Under the pieces are notes generated by a model. It searched no databases and was not told the DNA's origin. It was given only the letters and a program-made list of their open reading frames with translations. A stretch of 34,967 nucleotides of DNA, taken from assembly GCA_903829015.1 (NCBI GenBank), contig CAIKOJ010000205.1, positions 1-34,967 of the forward strand. Direction: 5' to 3'. Each line of letters begins with the position of its first letter. The stretch's first letter is position 1. Below, in pieces: positions 9,333-20,200 of this stretch. The stretch comes from an uncultured Bacteroidota bacterium (GTDB lineage: Bacteria > Bacteroidota > Bacteroidia > Chitinophagales > Chitinophagaceae). The position numbers and the translations under genes are program-made.

Positions 9333-11363
9333 ATGAGTCTGCACAGATACATTGTCCGGTTATTGAGTATTGCATTTTGTTTCAGTTTGTCGTTTTCAGC
9401 TGTTAGCGCAAAGGAAAATAAGGATCTGATGCGTGCGAATTATTATTACGCGCACTACGCCTATTTTGAGGCAATTCCGTATTTCGAGAAGATTTCGGCA
9501 GAAATGAATGATCCGGTTATTTATTCTAAACTTGCAGACTGCTATACTGTTGTTAGTGATTTGCAGAAGGCAGCAGAATGTTATGCGAAGGCAGTAGATA
9601 TGCCGGGTTGTAATGAAGCTGTGAAACTGCGGTACGCGCAGCTATTGATGCAACTGAAAAAATATGACGATGCTGAAAAGTGGCTGAAGGTCTATCAGGA
9701 AAAAAATCAGAAGGATGAACGTGTTGCCAATCTGATACTGGGCTGCCAGAGGAATAGAACTGAAGAAAAAACCCTTCCGGATGGGGTAGTGCAGCTTTTG
9801 AATTTTAATACCAATGGTTCTGAGTTTGCGCCATCTTTGTGGAATGGTAAATTGGTGTTTAGTTCGGATACCGATGTGGATATCAAAAAGAAAACGGACG
9901 GTGGAACCGGAAGATCGTTCTACAACATTTATGCATTGAAGTGCGTAAGCGGACACTGTGATACAGGCTTTACCAAACTTACCGGAACAAAGCAACTGAA
10001 TAATAAGTATCACGATGGGCCCTGTACTTTTTCGGCTGATGGTAAGGTGATGTATTTTACCAGAAGCAGGGTGAAAGATGGTTTGATCAGTAAAAGATCG
10101 CTGTCGAATAAAGACAGTACCGTGTTGCTGGAAATTATGGTTGCCAGTGACTATGATACGGCAACTAAAAAGTTCAAGACGGTAGTTCCTTTTGAATATA
10201 ACAGCAAGGAATATGCTGTGGCACACCCTACAGTTAGTCCGGATGGCAGCAAGTTGGTTTTCACATCCAATATGCCTAAAGGAATGGGTGGTTCAGACCT
10301 GTATCTCTGTAGTAAAGCAGGCGGAAATTGGTCGGCACCGAAAAACATGGGGACTACGATCAATACAGAAGGGGAAGAGGTTTTTCCATATTGGGCGGAT
10401 GATACTACATTGTATTTTTCATCGGATGGGCATCCGGGAATGGGTGGGTTGGATATATACAAGTGCACGTGGATGAGTACGTCCAATAGTTTTACAACAC
10501 CCGAGAACATTGGCGCGCCCATTAACTCATCTTACGATGATATATCGTTGGCGTTGTATTCTGATGGTGGGAGTACCTACTTCTCCTCCAACAGGCCCGC
10601 TTCTATAGGTGGAGACAATATTTACTATTACAAGAAAGAGCGGATATTTCTTCAGCTAAACGTCTACGATTCATTAACCCGGCAGCCTATTCCGGAAGCT
10701 AAAATTGAAATGCACTGGGATGCGCAGAATGATATAGCTAGTGCGGATGCGGGTGGACGTTATTTTACGCGTTTATATCCTGAAAGGCGCTATGATATAA
10801 GTTTAGGTAAAGACAATTATAACACTAGCCATCTGAATGTAGTCGCAACTTCTCAGTTGGAAACAGATACGATCGTTCGCAATGTTTATTTGTACCAGCC
10901 ACCGGGTAGGGTACCTGATAAGATTGTAGGTTTAGATCCCGGTCCATTGGTGAAAAAGGTCATAAACATTATGGATACGCCGGGTGTAAGAACCTTTGAG
11001 ATCAACAAGATATATGAGGTTGGGCATCTGTATTATGATTTTAACAAAGCGGACCTAAAGCCGGAACACAAGCCCTATCTGGACACTATTCTTGCGCAAA
11101 TGAGAAGAAACCCAACTATGCGAATTCTGCTGCGTGCACACACAGATTGCCGTGGTTCGGTAGAGCTAAATAAAGATCTTTCTAACAGAAGGGCACTGGC
11201 AGTTGTAGATTTTTTGGTGAAGAACGGCATAGAAAGAAGTAGGTTGGAGTACATCGGGTTGGGTTTTACCGAACCGACCATTCAATGCCCGGTATGCGAT
11301 CAATGCACCGAAGAGCAGCATTATTTAAACAGGCTGCTTGACTTTAAAGTGCTGCATTTGTAA
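9333..11363 (+). CDS. OmpA-family protein with TPR and PD40 repeats (PorE-like)
   Basis: This 676-residue envelope protein has a signal peptide (1 to about 26), TPR-like helices (about 30-135), and PD40/WD40-like propeller repeats (about 160-430) with motifs such as PTVSPDGSKLVFTSN and TLYFSSDGHPGMGGLDIY. A carboxypeptidase-regulatory-like beta domain (about 440-525) follows, then a C-terminal OmpA domain (about 555-676). The OmpA part keeps the peptidoglycan-binding pattern HTDCRG and LSNRRA. The same architecture occurs in PorE and related T9SS-linked proteins, which tether the secretion machinery to the cell wall. It is the third gene of the operon with the PKD protein and PorP/SprF. Near the C-terminus there is an unusual cysteine cluster, CPVCDQC (residues 652-658). 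No lipobox cysteine follows the signal peptide. Confidence in the domain assignment is high. Confidence 0.9.
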   Translation: MSLHRYIVRLLSIAFCFSLSFSAVSAKENKDLMRANYYYAHYAYFEAIPYFEKISAEMNDPVIYSKLADCYTVVSDLQKAAECYAKAVDMPGCNEAVKLRYAQLLMQLKKYDDAEKWLKVYQEKNQKDERVANLILGCQRNRTEEKTLPDGVVQLLNFNTNGSEFAPSLWNGKLVFSSDTDVDIKKKTDGGTGRSFYNIYALKCVSGHCDTGFTKLTGTKQLNNKYHDGPCTFSADGKVMYFTRSRVKDGLISKRSLSNKDSTVLLEIMVASDYDTATKKFKTVVPFEYNSKEYAVAHPTVSPDGSKLVFTSNMPKGMGGSDLYLCSKAGGNWSAPKNMGTTINTEGEEVFPYWADDTTLYFSSDGHPGMGGLDIYKCTWMSTSNSFTTPENIGAPINSSYDDISLALYSDGGSTYFSSNRPASIGGDNIYYYKKERIFLQLNVYDSLTRQPIPEAKIEMHWDAQNDIASADAGGRYFTRLYPERRYDISLGKDNYNTSHLNVVATSQLETDTIVRNVYLYQPPGRVPDKIVGLDPGPLVKKVINIMDTPGVRTFEINKIYEVGHLYYDFNKADLKPEHKPYLDTILAQMRRNPTMRILLRAHTDCRGSVELNKDLSNRRALAVVDFLVKNGIERSRLEYIGLGFTEPTIQCPVCDQCTEEQHYLNRLLDFKVLHL

Positions 11364-11399
11364 CCTGGTTCGGCTATGTGTTGTATGCCAGACTTTTCT

Positions 11400-12623
11400 C
11401 TATTTCGATGATTCGATTGTGAATGCTCCGCAGGTATTATTGGAGGTTAAATCAATGAGAATGCCCCTGCCATTATTGGGCACATCGGAAAACAGGTCGA
11501 AAGTAATTGGTGACTCTGTTTCAATTTTTACGAGCGCGAAAGTATTTACTTCTACATCCAATGCATCGTTGTATTTTTCCAAGCTCTTTACATCTATTTT
11601 ATAGATTACTTCGGTGATGGTGCATTGTACTTCGGATGCATTGACGCGCAGAATGTAATTGTGGTTTAGTCGCAATGGAGCGGTATCGTCCAGCCAGCAA
11701 AGGTTTGCAGTAATTGCAATGCTGCATTTGGGTGTTTCAAGTCCTGTTGAAATTAAATCGCCTCTTTTTACTTTCTGATTTTCGGCAAGGTAGAATGTTA
11801 TATTGTCTCCTGCAATTGCCTTGCTAACTTCATTGCAATTGGCGGTTAGTTTTGTAATTCTAGATCTAGATTGTGTGGGCCAGATGATCACTTCGTCATT
11901 GATGCTAAAACTGCCGGATATTATTTTACCGAACGCAAAATGTTCATTTGCTCCGCCAGATGAGTACTGAATTGTGCAGCGATTTTTCTTTGAATCTACA
12001 TGAGCAGGTATTGCTGCTTCAAGTTCAGCCAGCAGATGCTTGCCGGTGAACCATCTCATGTTTTCAGAGCCGGTGGTGACGTTTTCGCCATACAATGCGC
12101 TGATGGGTATGAACTGCACTGGAGGCAAATTCAGCGATGCAGCAATTGTATGGAATTCCGACTTTATAGAGTTGAAAATAGCCTTGCTGTAATTAACGCT
12201 ATCCATTTTATTGACAGCCACGATCACATTCGGGATTCTGAGGAAAGAAGCTACCTGTGAGTGTCGCCTTGTTTGGTCGGTTATGCCGTTGCGGGCATCA
12301 ATTAATATTATGATCAGGTCGGTATTTGACGCGCCTGTTACCAGATTTTTTGTGTACTGAAAATGCCCCGGTGCGTCGGTAATAATGAATTTTCTTTTTG
12401 CTGTGGTGAAATATTTGTAGGCAACATCTATCGTAATTCCCTGCTGTCTTTCAGACCGCAGCCCGTCTGTAATATGTGCCAGGTTTGGACCAGTGCTGTT
12501 TGCTGTATGCACCGATTTCAAAATGTCCGCTTCAATGTTTTTGGTGTCGTACAACAGCCTGCCTATGAGGGTGCTCTTACCATCATCTACATTTCCTGCC
12601 GTTATAAATCTTAAGATGTCCAT
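11400..12623 (-). CDS. cysN: Sulfate adenylyltransferase subunit 1 (GTPase subunit)
   Basis: This is the GTP-hydrolysing subunit of ATP sulfurylase, which drives formation of adenosine 5'-phosphosulfate (APS) from sulfate and ATP together with CysD. The GTPase motifs are G1 GNVDDGKST (residues 10-18), the CysN-type switch region SERQQGITIDVAY (58-69), G3 DAPGH (83-87, where DTPGH is usual) and G4 NKMD (138-141). EF-Tu-like domains II and III follow. At 407 residues it is shorter than the roughly 475-residue E. coli protein and has no fused APS kinase. The ATG lies 49 bases downstream of cysD, so the two are probably cotranscribed. It converges on the OmpA-like gene with only 36 bases between the stop codons, and no clear terminator hairpin is visible there. 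Confidence 0.94.
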   Translation of the reverse strand: MDILRFITAGNVDDGKSTLIGRLLYDTKNIEADILKSVHTANSTGPNLAHITDGLRSERQQGITIDVAYKYFTTAKRKFIITDAPGHFQYTKNLVTGASNTDLIIILIDARNGITDQTRRHSQVASFLRIPNVIVAVNKMDSVNYSKAIFNSIKSEFHTIAASLNLPPVQFIPISALYGENVTTGSENMRWFTGKHLLAELEAAIPAHVDSKKNRCTIQYSSGGANEHFAFGKIISGSFSINDEVIIWPTQSRSRITKLTANCNEVSKAIAGDNITFYLAENQKVKRGDLISTGLETPKCSIAITANLCWLDDTAPLRLNHNYILRVNASEVQCTITEVIYKIDVKSLEKYNDALDVEVNTFALVKIETESPITFDLFSDVPNNGRGILIDLTSNNTCGAFTIESSK

Positions 12624-12672
12624 TTGGTTGTTTGAATAACTAAAGCATGCGAATTATGTTCTTCATTTTTGC

Positions 12673-13569
12673 TTAAAAATAGCCCTTCAATTTTCGGTCC
12701 TCCATAGCCGCATCTGAGAAGCGATCATCGATTCTGGTTTCACCTCGTTCACTCACTAGTGAATTTTTAATTTCAGTAATTACTTCGTCAATGGTGGCTG
12801 CATCACTTTCCACTGCTGCAGTGCAGGTCATATCTCCAACAGTTCTGTACCTGACATTTTTTGTGACAATCACATCAGTCGGGTCTATCATTATGTAATC
12901 TGATAAGGCAATCAATTTTCCCTGATAAACCAGGCATTGCCGCTCATGGCTAAAATACAGCGATGGCAATTCTATGTTCTCTCTGCGTATATAGTTCCAT
13001 ACATCAAGTTCACTCCAGTTGCTGATAGGAAATGCTCTCACATTTTCGCCCTCATTTAATCTGCCGTTATACAGATCCCAAAGCTCAGGTCGCTGGTTGT
13101 ATGGTTGCCACGCGCCACCGATATCGCGTATAGAGAATATCCGCTCCTTTGCTCTGGCTTTTTCTTCATCGCGCCTGCCGCCACCAATGCATACATCAAA
13201 ACCGAATTCAGCAATGGCATCCAAAAGGGTATGGCTTTGCAGAAAATTACGGCTCGGAAGTTTGCCGGTCGCATCATCCAGGTTTTTTGTTTTAATGGTT
13301 TCTTCTACTTTTCTAACTATCAATTGGAGACCCGCTCTGGCAACAAGTTTGTCGCGAAATTCCAATGCTTCAGGAAAATTGTGCCCTGTATCTATGTGCA
13401 TGATCCTGAAAGGCGGAAGGAGAGGGGCAAACGCTTTTAACGCCAAATGAACCAAAACGGTAGAATCTTTGCCACCAGAGAACAGAAGCACGGGGTTTTT
13501 AAATTGCCCGGCTATTTCTCTGAATATGTAGACCGCTTCGGCTTCGAGTAACTCAAGATGGTCGGTCAT
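12673..13569 (-). CDS. cysD: Sulfate adenylyltransferase subunit 2 (catalytic subunit)
   Basis: This is the catalytic subunit of ATP sulfurylase, making APS from ATP and sulfate in the cytoplasm. The PP-loop nucleotide-binding motif SGGKDS is at residues 31-36. Further family hallmarks are HIDTGHNFPE, CIGGGRRDEEKARAKER and FPISNWSELDVWNYI, and the C-terminus ends MEDRKLKGYF. The 298-residue length is normal. The ATG at 13569 fits the usual N-terminus (DHLELLEAEAVYIFRE). It is the first gene of a two-gene cysDN unit. No cysC, cysH or sulfate transporter gene is seen in the window. The promoter must lie in the AT-rich region 13570-14204, but no convincing -33/-7 pair was found on this strand. 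Confidence 0.95.
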   Translation of the reverse strand: MTDHLELLEAEAVYIFREIAGQFKNPVLLFSGGKDSTVLVHLALKAFAPLLPPFRIMHIDTGHNFPEALEFRDKLVARAGLQLIVRKVEETIKTKNLDDATGKLPSRNFLQSHTLLDAIAEFGFDVCIGGGRRDEEKARAKERIFSIRDIGGAWQPYNQRPELWDLYNGRLNEGENVRAFPISNWSELDVWNYIRRENIELPSLYFSHERQCLVYQGKLIALSDYIMIDPTDVIVTKNVRYRTVGDMTCTAAVESDAATIDEVITEIKNSLVSERGETRIDDRFSDAAMEDRKLKGYF

Positions 13570-14204
13570 TCTCTTTTAGAGGAATATTATATGCCATTTT
13601 GCTATATAGCTAATGGGGTTAAAAAAATAAAAATAATTTATAATTCGCATGTGTTAACCCGGATTTGATAAAAAACAGATTCGTCCAAATTCGGCTTTTG
13701 TTGTTCAATTACTGGCAAAGTAAAATTACTTAATAAGGGCGAAGTGCGGGTGATTTTCTTGGTTTTAAAAGGTTGCTTTTTTTTGAGTACGAATTGAAAA
13801 TAACGAAACAAATTGCTGTGCGTCTTCTGTTCGAAAAACGATGAAAATTAATTGTATGTGTGTGCCAATTTACGTTTGCTGGCAGAAGGTATTGATTAAA
13901 AAAAATATTTGTATTTTAGGATAAAAAAACTGTTGAATTCTGTTCGTATGGCACAAAAAAATAATAGTTAACAAAAACAGCCTAATTGTCAAATATTTTT
14001 ATTATTTTCCCGCTTTATTTCAAGGGTGCGTATTTGAAATTGGCAATTTCATGTACATATCTGAGGGATAATTACAGGCTTTTGAATAGAATTTTGTGCA
14101 ATTTTTTAGTTGATAATTAGTGCATTCCAGGAGACCGGAATAGAATAAATTAGTCAAGGAACAACGGATTAAACCATTAAAGTAGCAATTTTTAAAAGGT
14201 ATTT
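13570..14204. other. AT-rich intergenic region between divergent cysD and the giant adhesin gene
   Basis: This 635-base stretch has no plausible coding sequence. It must contain the cysDN promoter (minus) and the promoter of the 4426-residue protein (plus). A perfect TAnnTTTG box is present at 13871-13878 (plus). A weak 9-pair hairpin (13659-13667 with 13686-13694, one G-T pair on the plus strand) is the only inverted repeat noted. Just before the giant gene, AAAAGG (14195-14200) precedes its ATG. No known riboswitch was recognised by eye. Confidence 0.6.
13871..13878 (+). promoter_or_regulatory. Candidate Bacteroidota -7 box (TACGTTTG)
   Basis: The sequence matches the TAnnTTTG consensus exactly. 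A TTG lies 16 bases upstream (13852-13854), slightly closer than usual for the -33 element. If used, it would give the giant adhesin mRNA a leader of about 320 bases. Such boxes occur by chance in AT-rich DNA, so this is tentative. Confidence 0.25.
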
Positions 14205-17200
14205 ATGAGAAGAATTTTATTAACCATTTGCTCTCTGCTTTGCATCACCGCATCTCAAGCGCAAACTACTACCACTATCGGCTCAGGTACAAACGTTTAC
14301 AATACTGGTGTAACGGTAAATATCCCGTTCGGTAGTTTTGTTAATAACGGTACCTACTACGATACTACCTCACCCGGTCAGATGCAGTTTGACGGCGGTG
14401 TGAACTACAGTGGTTCAGGTACTACATCGGTTTGGGATCTTCATTTCATAAATGGCGGAACATCAACGCTCACTTCAATGGTGTCTGTGTATCATACTGC
14501 TACAATTGATGCCGGATGTACTGTGAATGCAGGCAGCAGCCCTAACAACATTAATCTGCGCACAGATCTTCCTGGTCATGCAAATGCAAGTTTGGTTGTG
14601 AACGGAATATTGAATGGTACTATCTCCGGGCTTGTAACCAATGCAACTGCTACTACTGCATGTGGTTCTTATTCTTCTACACTTTCTACCAATATTTCTG
14701 GTTCAGTTATTAAGTATCAATGGGAATCTTCACCTAATAACGTTACTTATACTGCTATCAGCGGTGCTACTAACAGTACCTATACAACAACTGTAACTTC
14801 GGGGGTGTGGTATCATGTGCTTATCAGTACCACAAATACTGCGTTTACTGCTACTACTGCACCTGTGCAATTGAATTTCTTTACTGCACCAACTGCAATT
14901 TCGGGTACAAACATCATCTGTAACGGTAACACCAGCTTTCTCGTTACTACATCCAGCGGTGGTGTTTGGTCGAGCAGCAATACAGGCGTTGCAACCGTAG
15001 GGTCAAACACAGGTGTAATTACAGGCGTTGGTACAGGTTCTGCAGTAATGACTTATACGATGCCTGGTCCGAGCTGCTTTAGAACTTATGAAGTTGGTGT
15101 CAATCCATTACCTACGGTTTCATCTACATCTGGTAATGTCGTTTGTTCGGGTACAAATAGTTCTGTGTCTGCAACACCGGCTGCAGGATCAAGCATTAAC
15201 TGGTATGGTTCATCTGGTGGTGGCGGTTCACTGGGAACGGGAAATACACTCAGTGTTATTGCACCTACTGTTACAACAACATATTATGCAGAGGCTGTTG
15301 ACAATAATTTGAGTCCGCTGAGCACAATATTTTCAGGCCTCACTACGGAGCCAGGTGTTATGTTCGACGTTACGATGCTGAAATCGGTAACGTTATCCAG
15401 TTTTGATATGCGTTGCAATGTAGGTACGTTTAATGTAGAGATCTACTACAAAACCGGTACATTGGTTGGTAGTGAAAACAACCCTGCAGCATGGACTCTA
15501 ATAACTACCATCCCTTCAAGTTCTTCGGGATCAGTGGGCAACAGGAATTTCCCTCTTTCTACGCCGTTGAATTTATATGGCGGTCAGACTTATTCATTCT
15601 ATGTTACCGGAACTATCCCAGGAGGTGGAGAAGTTATATATAGCATCGGTACTGCAGTAGGCAATATTGCGGCGTCGAATGCCGATCTTCAAATTAAGGA
15701 AGGAGTTGCAAAAGACTATCCGTTTACCACAACATTCTCTCCTAGAGTAGCGAATGTTTCACTTAACTACAGCAAGCCGTCTTGTTCAAGTTCTCCAAGA
15801 GCAACTGCTGTACTGACGGTTAATCCTAATCCGGCAACTCCTGCAGGCACGGCTAGTGTTTGTATCGGATCGACCACTACTTTGAGTAGTGCAACAACTG
15901 GAGGTACCTGGACCAGCGGCAGCGCAAATGCTACAGTAGGTTCGGCAACGGGCATTGTTACCGGCGTAACTGCTGGAAGTGCAAACATTACCTACACATT
16001 ACCAACCGGATGTTTTTCGTTTGTAACGGTAACAGTTAATTCTAACCCGGCAGCAATTGGTGGAACCTTTGCAGTTTGTGCAGGGTCTACAACTCTATTA
16101 ACTGATGCAACAAGCGGTGGAACATGGAGCAGCAGTAATACCAGCCAGGCAACAATCGGCACTTCAGGCACAGTAACGGGTGTTGCAGCGGGTAATCCGT
16201 TCATCACTTACACATTGCCAACAGGTTGTATTGCTACGCAACAAATAACCGTGAATCCATTGCCTGCGGCAATATCTGGTTCACTTGCGGTTTGCGCCGG
16301 TTCTACAACAACTTTAACAGACGCCACAACGGGCGGAACATGGACAAGCGGTACCCCTGGCACTGCTACAATTGGAGCGGCTTCAGGTATCGTTACGACT
16401 GTAAGTGCCGGACCAGCGACCACTTTAATCACATATACGTTACCAACAGGATGTTTAGTTACGGCGACACTTACAGTTAATCCCGTTCCAAATGCTATAA
16501 CGGGTACTCTTAGCGTGTGTGCAGGACTTACAACAACGGTAAGCGCTACACCTGCAGGTGGTACATGGAGCAGCAGTGATCTTACAATGGCTACAGTAGG
16601 TTCTGCTACTGGTGTTGTAACAGGTGTTGCAGCTGGTAACCCGATTGTTACTTATATGCTTGCAACAGGTTGTGTTTCTACAGCTACACTTACTGTTAAT
16701 CCGACACCGGTTTCAATAACCGGTACGAATGTTGTATGTGTGGGTTCTACAACTACATTAAGCAATGGAACCAGCGGCGGTACATGGAGTACCAGCAACC
16801 CAGCGGTGGGTACTGTTGGTGCGTCTTCGGGTATAGTTGGCGGTATTGGAGCAGGTACTGCTACTATAATATATACACTTCCAGCAGGTTGTACTGCTAC
16901 GATTCCTTTAACAGTGAACGCACTTCCAGGAGCATTTGGTGGTGCGACCAATGTTTGTGAAGGTCTTACGGCTACAGTGACCAACGCTACAGGCGGCGGA
17001 ACATGGACCAGCAGTAACCCTACATCTGCTTCAATAGGCAGTGCTACGGGAATTGTTACCGGCATAGTTGCAGGAACTGTAAATCTGACTTATACACTTC
17101 CTACAGGTTGTCTGGCAACAATGCCATTTACAGTTAACCCAACTCCGGCGGCAATATCGGGATCATCTTCAGTTTGTACCGGTTCTACAATAACTTTATC

Positions 17201-20200
17201 TGATGCAACAACAGGTGGTATCTGGACCAGCAGTAATGCAAATGCAACTGTTGGATCTGCATCTGGTATAGTAACAGGTGCAACACCAGGTGCCTCGGTA
17301 ATTACATATACACTACCAGCAGGTTGTACTGCTACTAAGTCAATAACTATTAATGCGACGCCTAACGCTATTACCGGTGCAACAGCGGTATGTGTTGGTC
17401 TTACAACTACACTTAGCTCAACTACCAGTGGTGGTATCTGGAGCAGTAATAACCCTGCATCAGCAACTGTAGGATCTACTACGGGTGTTGTTACAGGTAT
17501 TGCAGCAGGCTCGCCAACTATCTCTTATACAGTGCCAAACGGCTGTTTTGTTGTTAATCCAATGACGGTTAATCCTACTCCGGCACCAATATCTGGTACA
17601 ACAACTGTTTGCGTTAACTCAACAGTTTCTTTAACAGATATTACAGGCGGTGGCGTTTGGACAAGCAGTAATATAGCTCAGGCTACCGTTGGTTCTTCAA
17701 CTGGTATTGTTACAGGTGTTGCTGCTGGTAACCCAACTATCACTTATACTCTGGCTGGTGGTTGTACTGCAACTACTCCAATTACAGTTAACGCTGTTCC
17801 TAATATTACCAACTTTACTTCACCAACTGCGCTTAACCCATGTTTGGGTAATGCTGCAACTGTGAATGTAAATTCAACAACTTTAGGTGCATCAACATTT
17901 ACAGTTACATATAATATAAGCGGTGCAAACTCATCGACCGGTAATACTGCCTCAGTAACAATGGGTGCTTCAACCGGACCATTTGTGGTGCCAAATACTT
18001 TACTTACCAATTCAGGTGTTACAACAGTAACTATTAATGCAATCACAAATACTTTGGGTTGTACCAGTTTCCCGGCAAGCAGCAATGCAGTTACAGTTAC
18101 TGTTAACCCACTGCCAACTGCATACACTGTAATGGGTACTGGCAGCTACTGCGCAGGTGGTGCAGGTATACACGTATTCATTTCCAATTCAGTAGGTGGT
18201 GTTAGTTATCAGTTGTTCCTCGGAGGTTCGCCAGTAGGCAGTCCGATCAACGGCATATTTGCTGCTCTTGATATGGGTGCACAAACTGCGGCGGGTACTT
18301 ATACCGTGGTTGGTACAAATTCTACTACAGGCTGTGTTAATAACATGGTAGGCAGTGCGATCATATCTATTAATCCGTTACCAACAGCATTTGCTGTAAC
18401 AGGCGGTGGCAGCTACTGCGCAGGCGGAACCGGTGTTACTGTGGGACTTGCAAACTCTACGAGCGGAGTTAGCTATCAACTCATGCTGGCAGGTTCGCCA
18501 TCGGGTAGTGCAGTTTCTGGTACGGGTGGTGCTATCAGTTTTGGCTTAAGAACGTTAGCTGGTACTTATACGGTAATTGCTACAAATACAACAACAACCT
18601 GTACAAATACAATGACAGGCAGTGCAACGGTTACTATTAATCCATTGCCTGCAGCTATTACGGGTACTACAAGCGTTTGCCCTGGTACATCAACTACTTT
18701 GGCAAGTACTTCGGCAGGTGGTACATGGACAAGTGTAAACACCGCAGTAGCTACTGTAGGTTCGGCATCGGGAGTTGTAAACGGTGTATCTGCGGGTACA
18801 TCAGTGATCAGCTATACATTACCAACCGGTTGCGCTATCACAGCTAATGTTACAGTTAATCCATTGCCTGCAGCAATTGCTGGTGGTGGGGTAGTTTGTA
18901 CAGGTTCTACAATGGCACTTACAAATGCGACCGGCGGCGGTCTTTGGTCCAGCAGCAATACAACAGAAGCTACAGTTGGTTCAACAACCGGCATAGTAAC
19001 TGGTGTTGCAGCAGGAACTCCAACAATTTCTTATACATTGCCAACCGGCTGTATCGCAACTACTGTGATAACAGTTAATACCACGCCTGTGGCAATTACC
19101 GGTACTACAAATACATGCGTTGGTACTTCTACATTATTATTAGACGCTACATCGGGCGGAACCTGGACCAGCAATAATACAGCTACAGCAACTGTAGGTT
19201 CAAGTACGGGTATCGTTACCGGTGTTTTAGCTGGAACAGTAACAATAAGCTATACTGTGGCAGGTTGTTCTGCTTCAACGGCGTTTACAGTTAATCCTAA
19301 TCCTTCTGCAATAGCAGGGGTATTCAAAGTTTGTCAGGGTCAGACTGTTACTTTGACTGATCCTACAACTACAGGCGTATGGAGCAGCAGCAACTCTTCG
19401 GTTGCTACTATTGGCTCAACAACAGGTGTAGTTAGTGGTATCCTGGGTGGTACTGTTACTATTACATATACATTGCCTACCGGATGTTTTGCTACTGCAC
19501 CATTTACGGTTAATCCTGCACCGTCTGCAATCAGCGGTTCAGGTGCTGTTTGTGTTGGATTGTCTAATGTTTTGACGGACGCAATCAGCGGAGGTACATG
19601 GAGCAGCAGCAATGCAACAATTGCAACGGTTGGTGCTTCTACTGGTATCATGTCCGGTGTTACTGCAGGAAATGCTACAATTACTTATACATTACCAGCT
19701 GGTTGTTTGGTTACCTTACCAATTACAGTAAATCCAAACCCATCGGCTGTTACCGGTGCAGCTACAGTGTGCGTTGGTTTAACAACAACTATGACTGATG
19801 CAACTACCGGCGGTACCTGGAGCACCAGCAACACTGCTGTAGGCAGTATATCTGCTACCGGTGTGGTGACAGGTATTAGTGCAGGTGTTATCAATGTTAC
19901 ATATACGCTGGGCACAGGATGTATAGCTATTAAAGCAATGACTGTGAATCCATTACCAGCAGCAATTACCGGACCAACTTCAGTTTGTGAAGGTTCGACT
20001 ATTACATTGTCTGACTTTACTTCTGGTGGATTATGGTCTAGCAGCAATACTGCACAGGCTACGGTGGTAAGTGGTACTGGTGTTGTGACTGGTGTTTTGG
20101 CTAGCACCCCTACAATTACATATACTTTGCCTACGGGTTGTATCGCTACAGCTCCGATAACAGTTAATCCAACGCCAGTTGCAATAACCGGTGTGTCTAC

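Noticed and set aside
9642..10226. 194-codon minus-strand frame opposite the PD40 region
   Set aside because: Antisense to a clear OmpA/PD40/TPR protein, low-complexity translation, no start context or motif.
13659..13694. Hairpin upstream of cysD as a riboswitch or attenuator
   Set aside because: Only nine pairs with an 18-base loop, and the G-T pair becomes an A-C mismatch on the cysD strand. No known riboswitch core was recognised.
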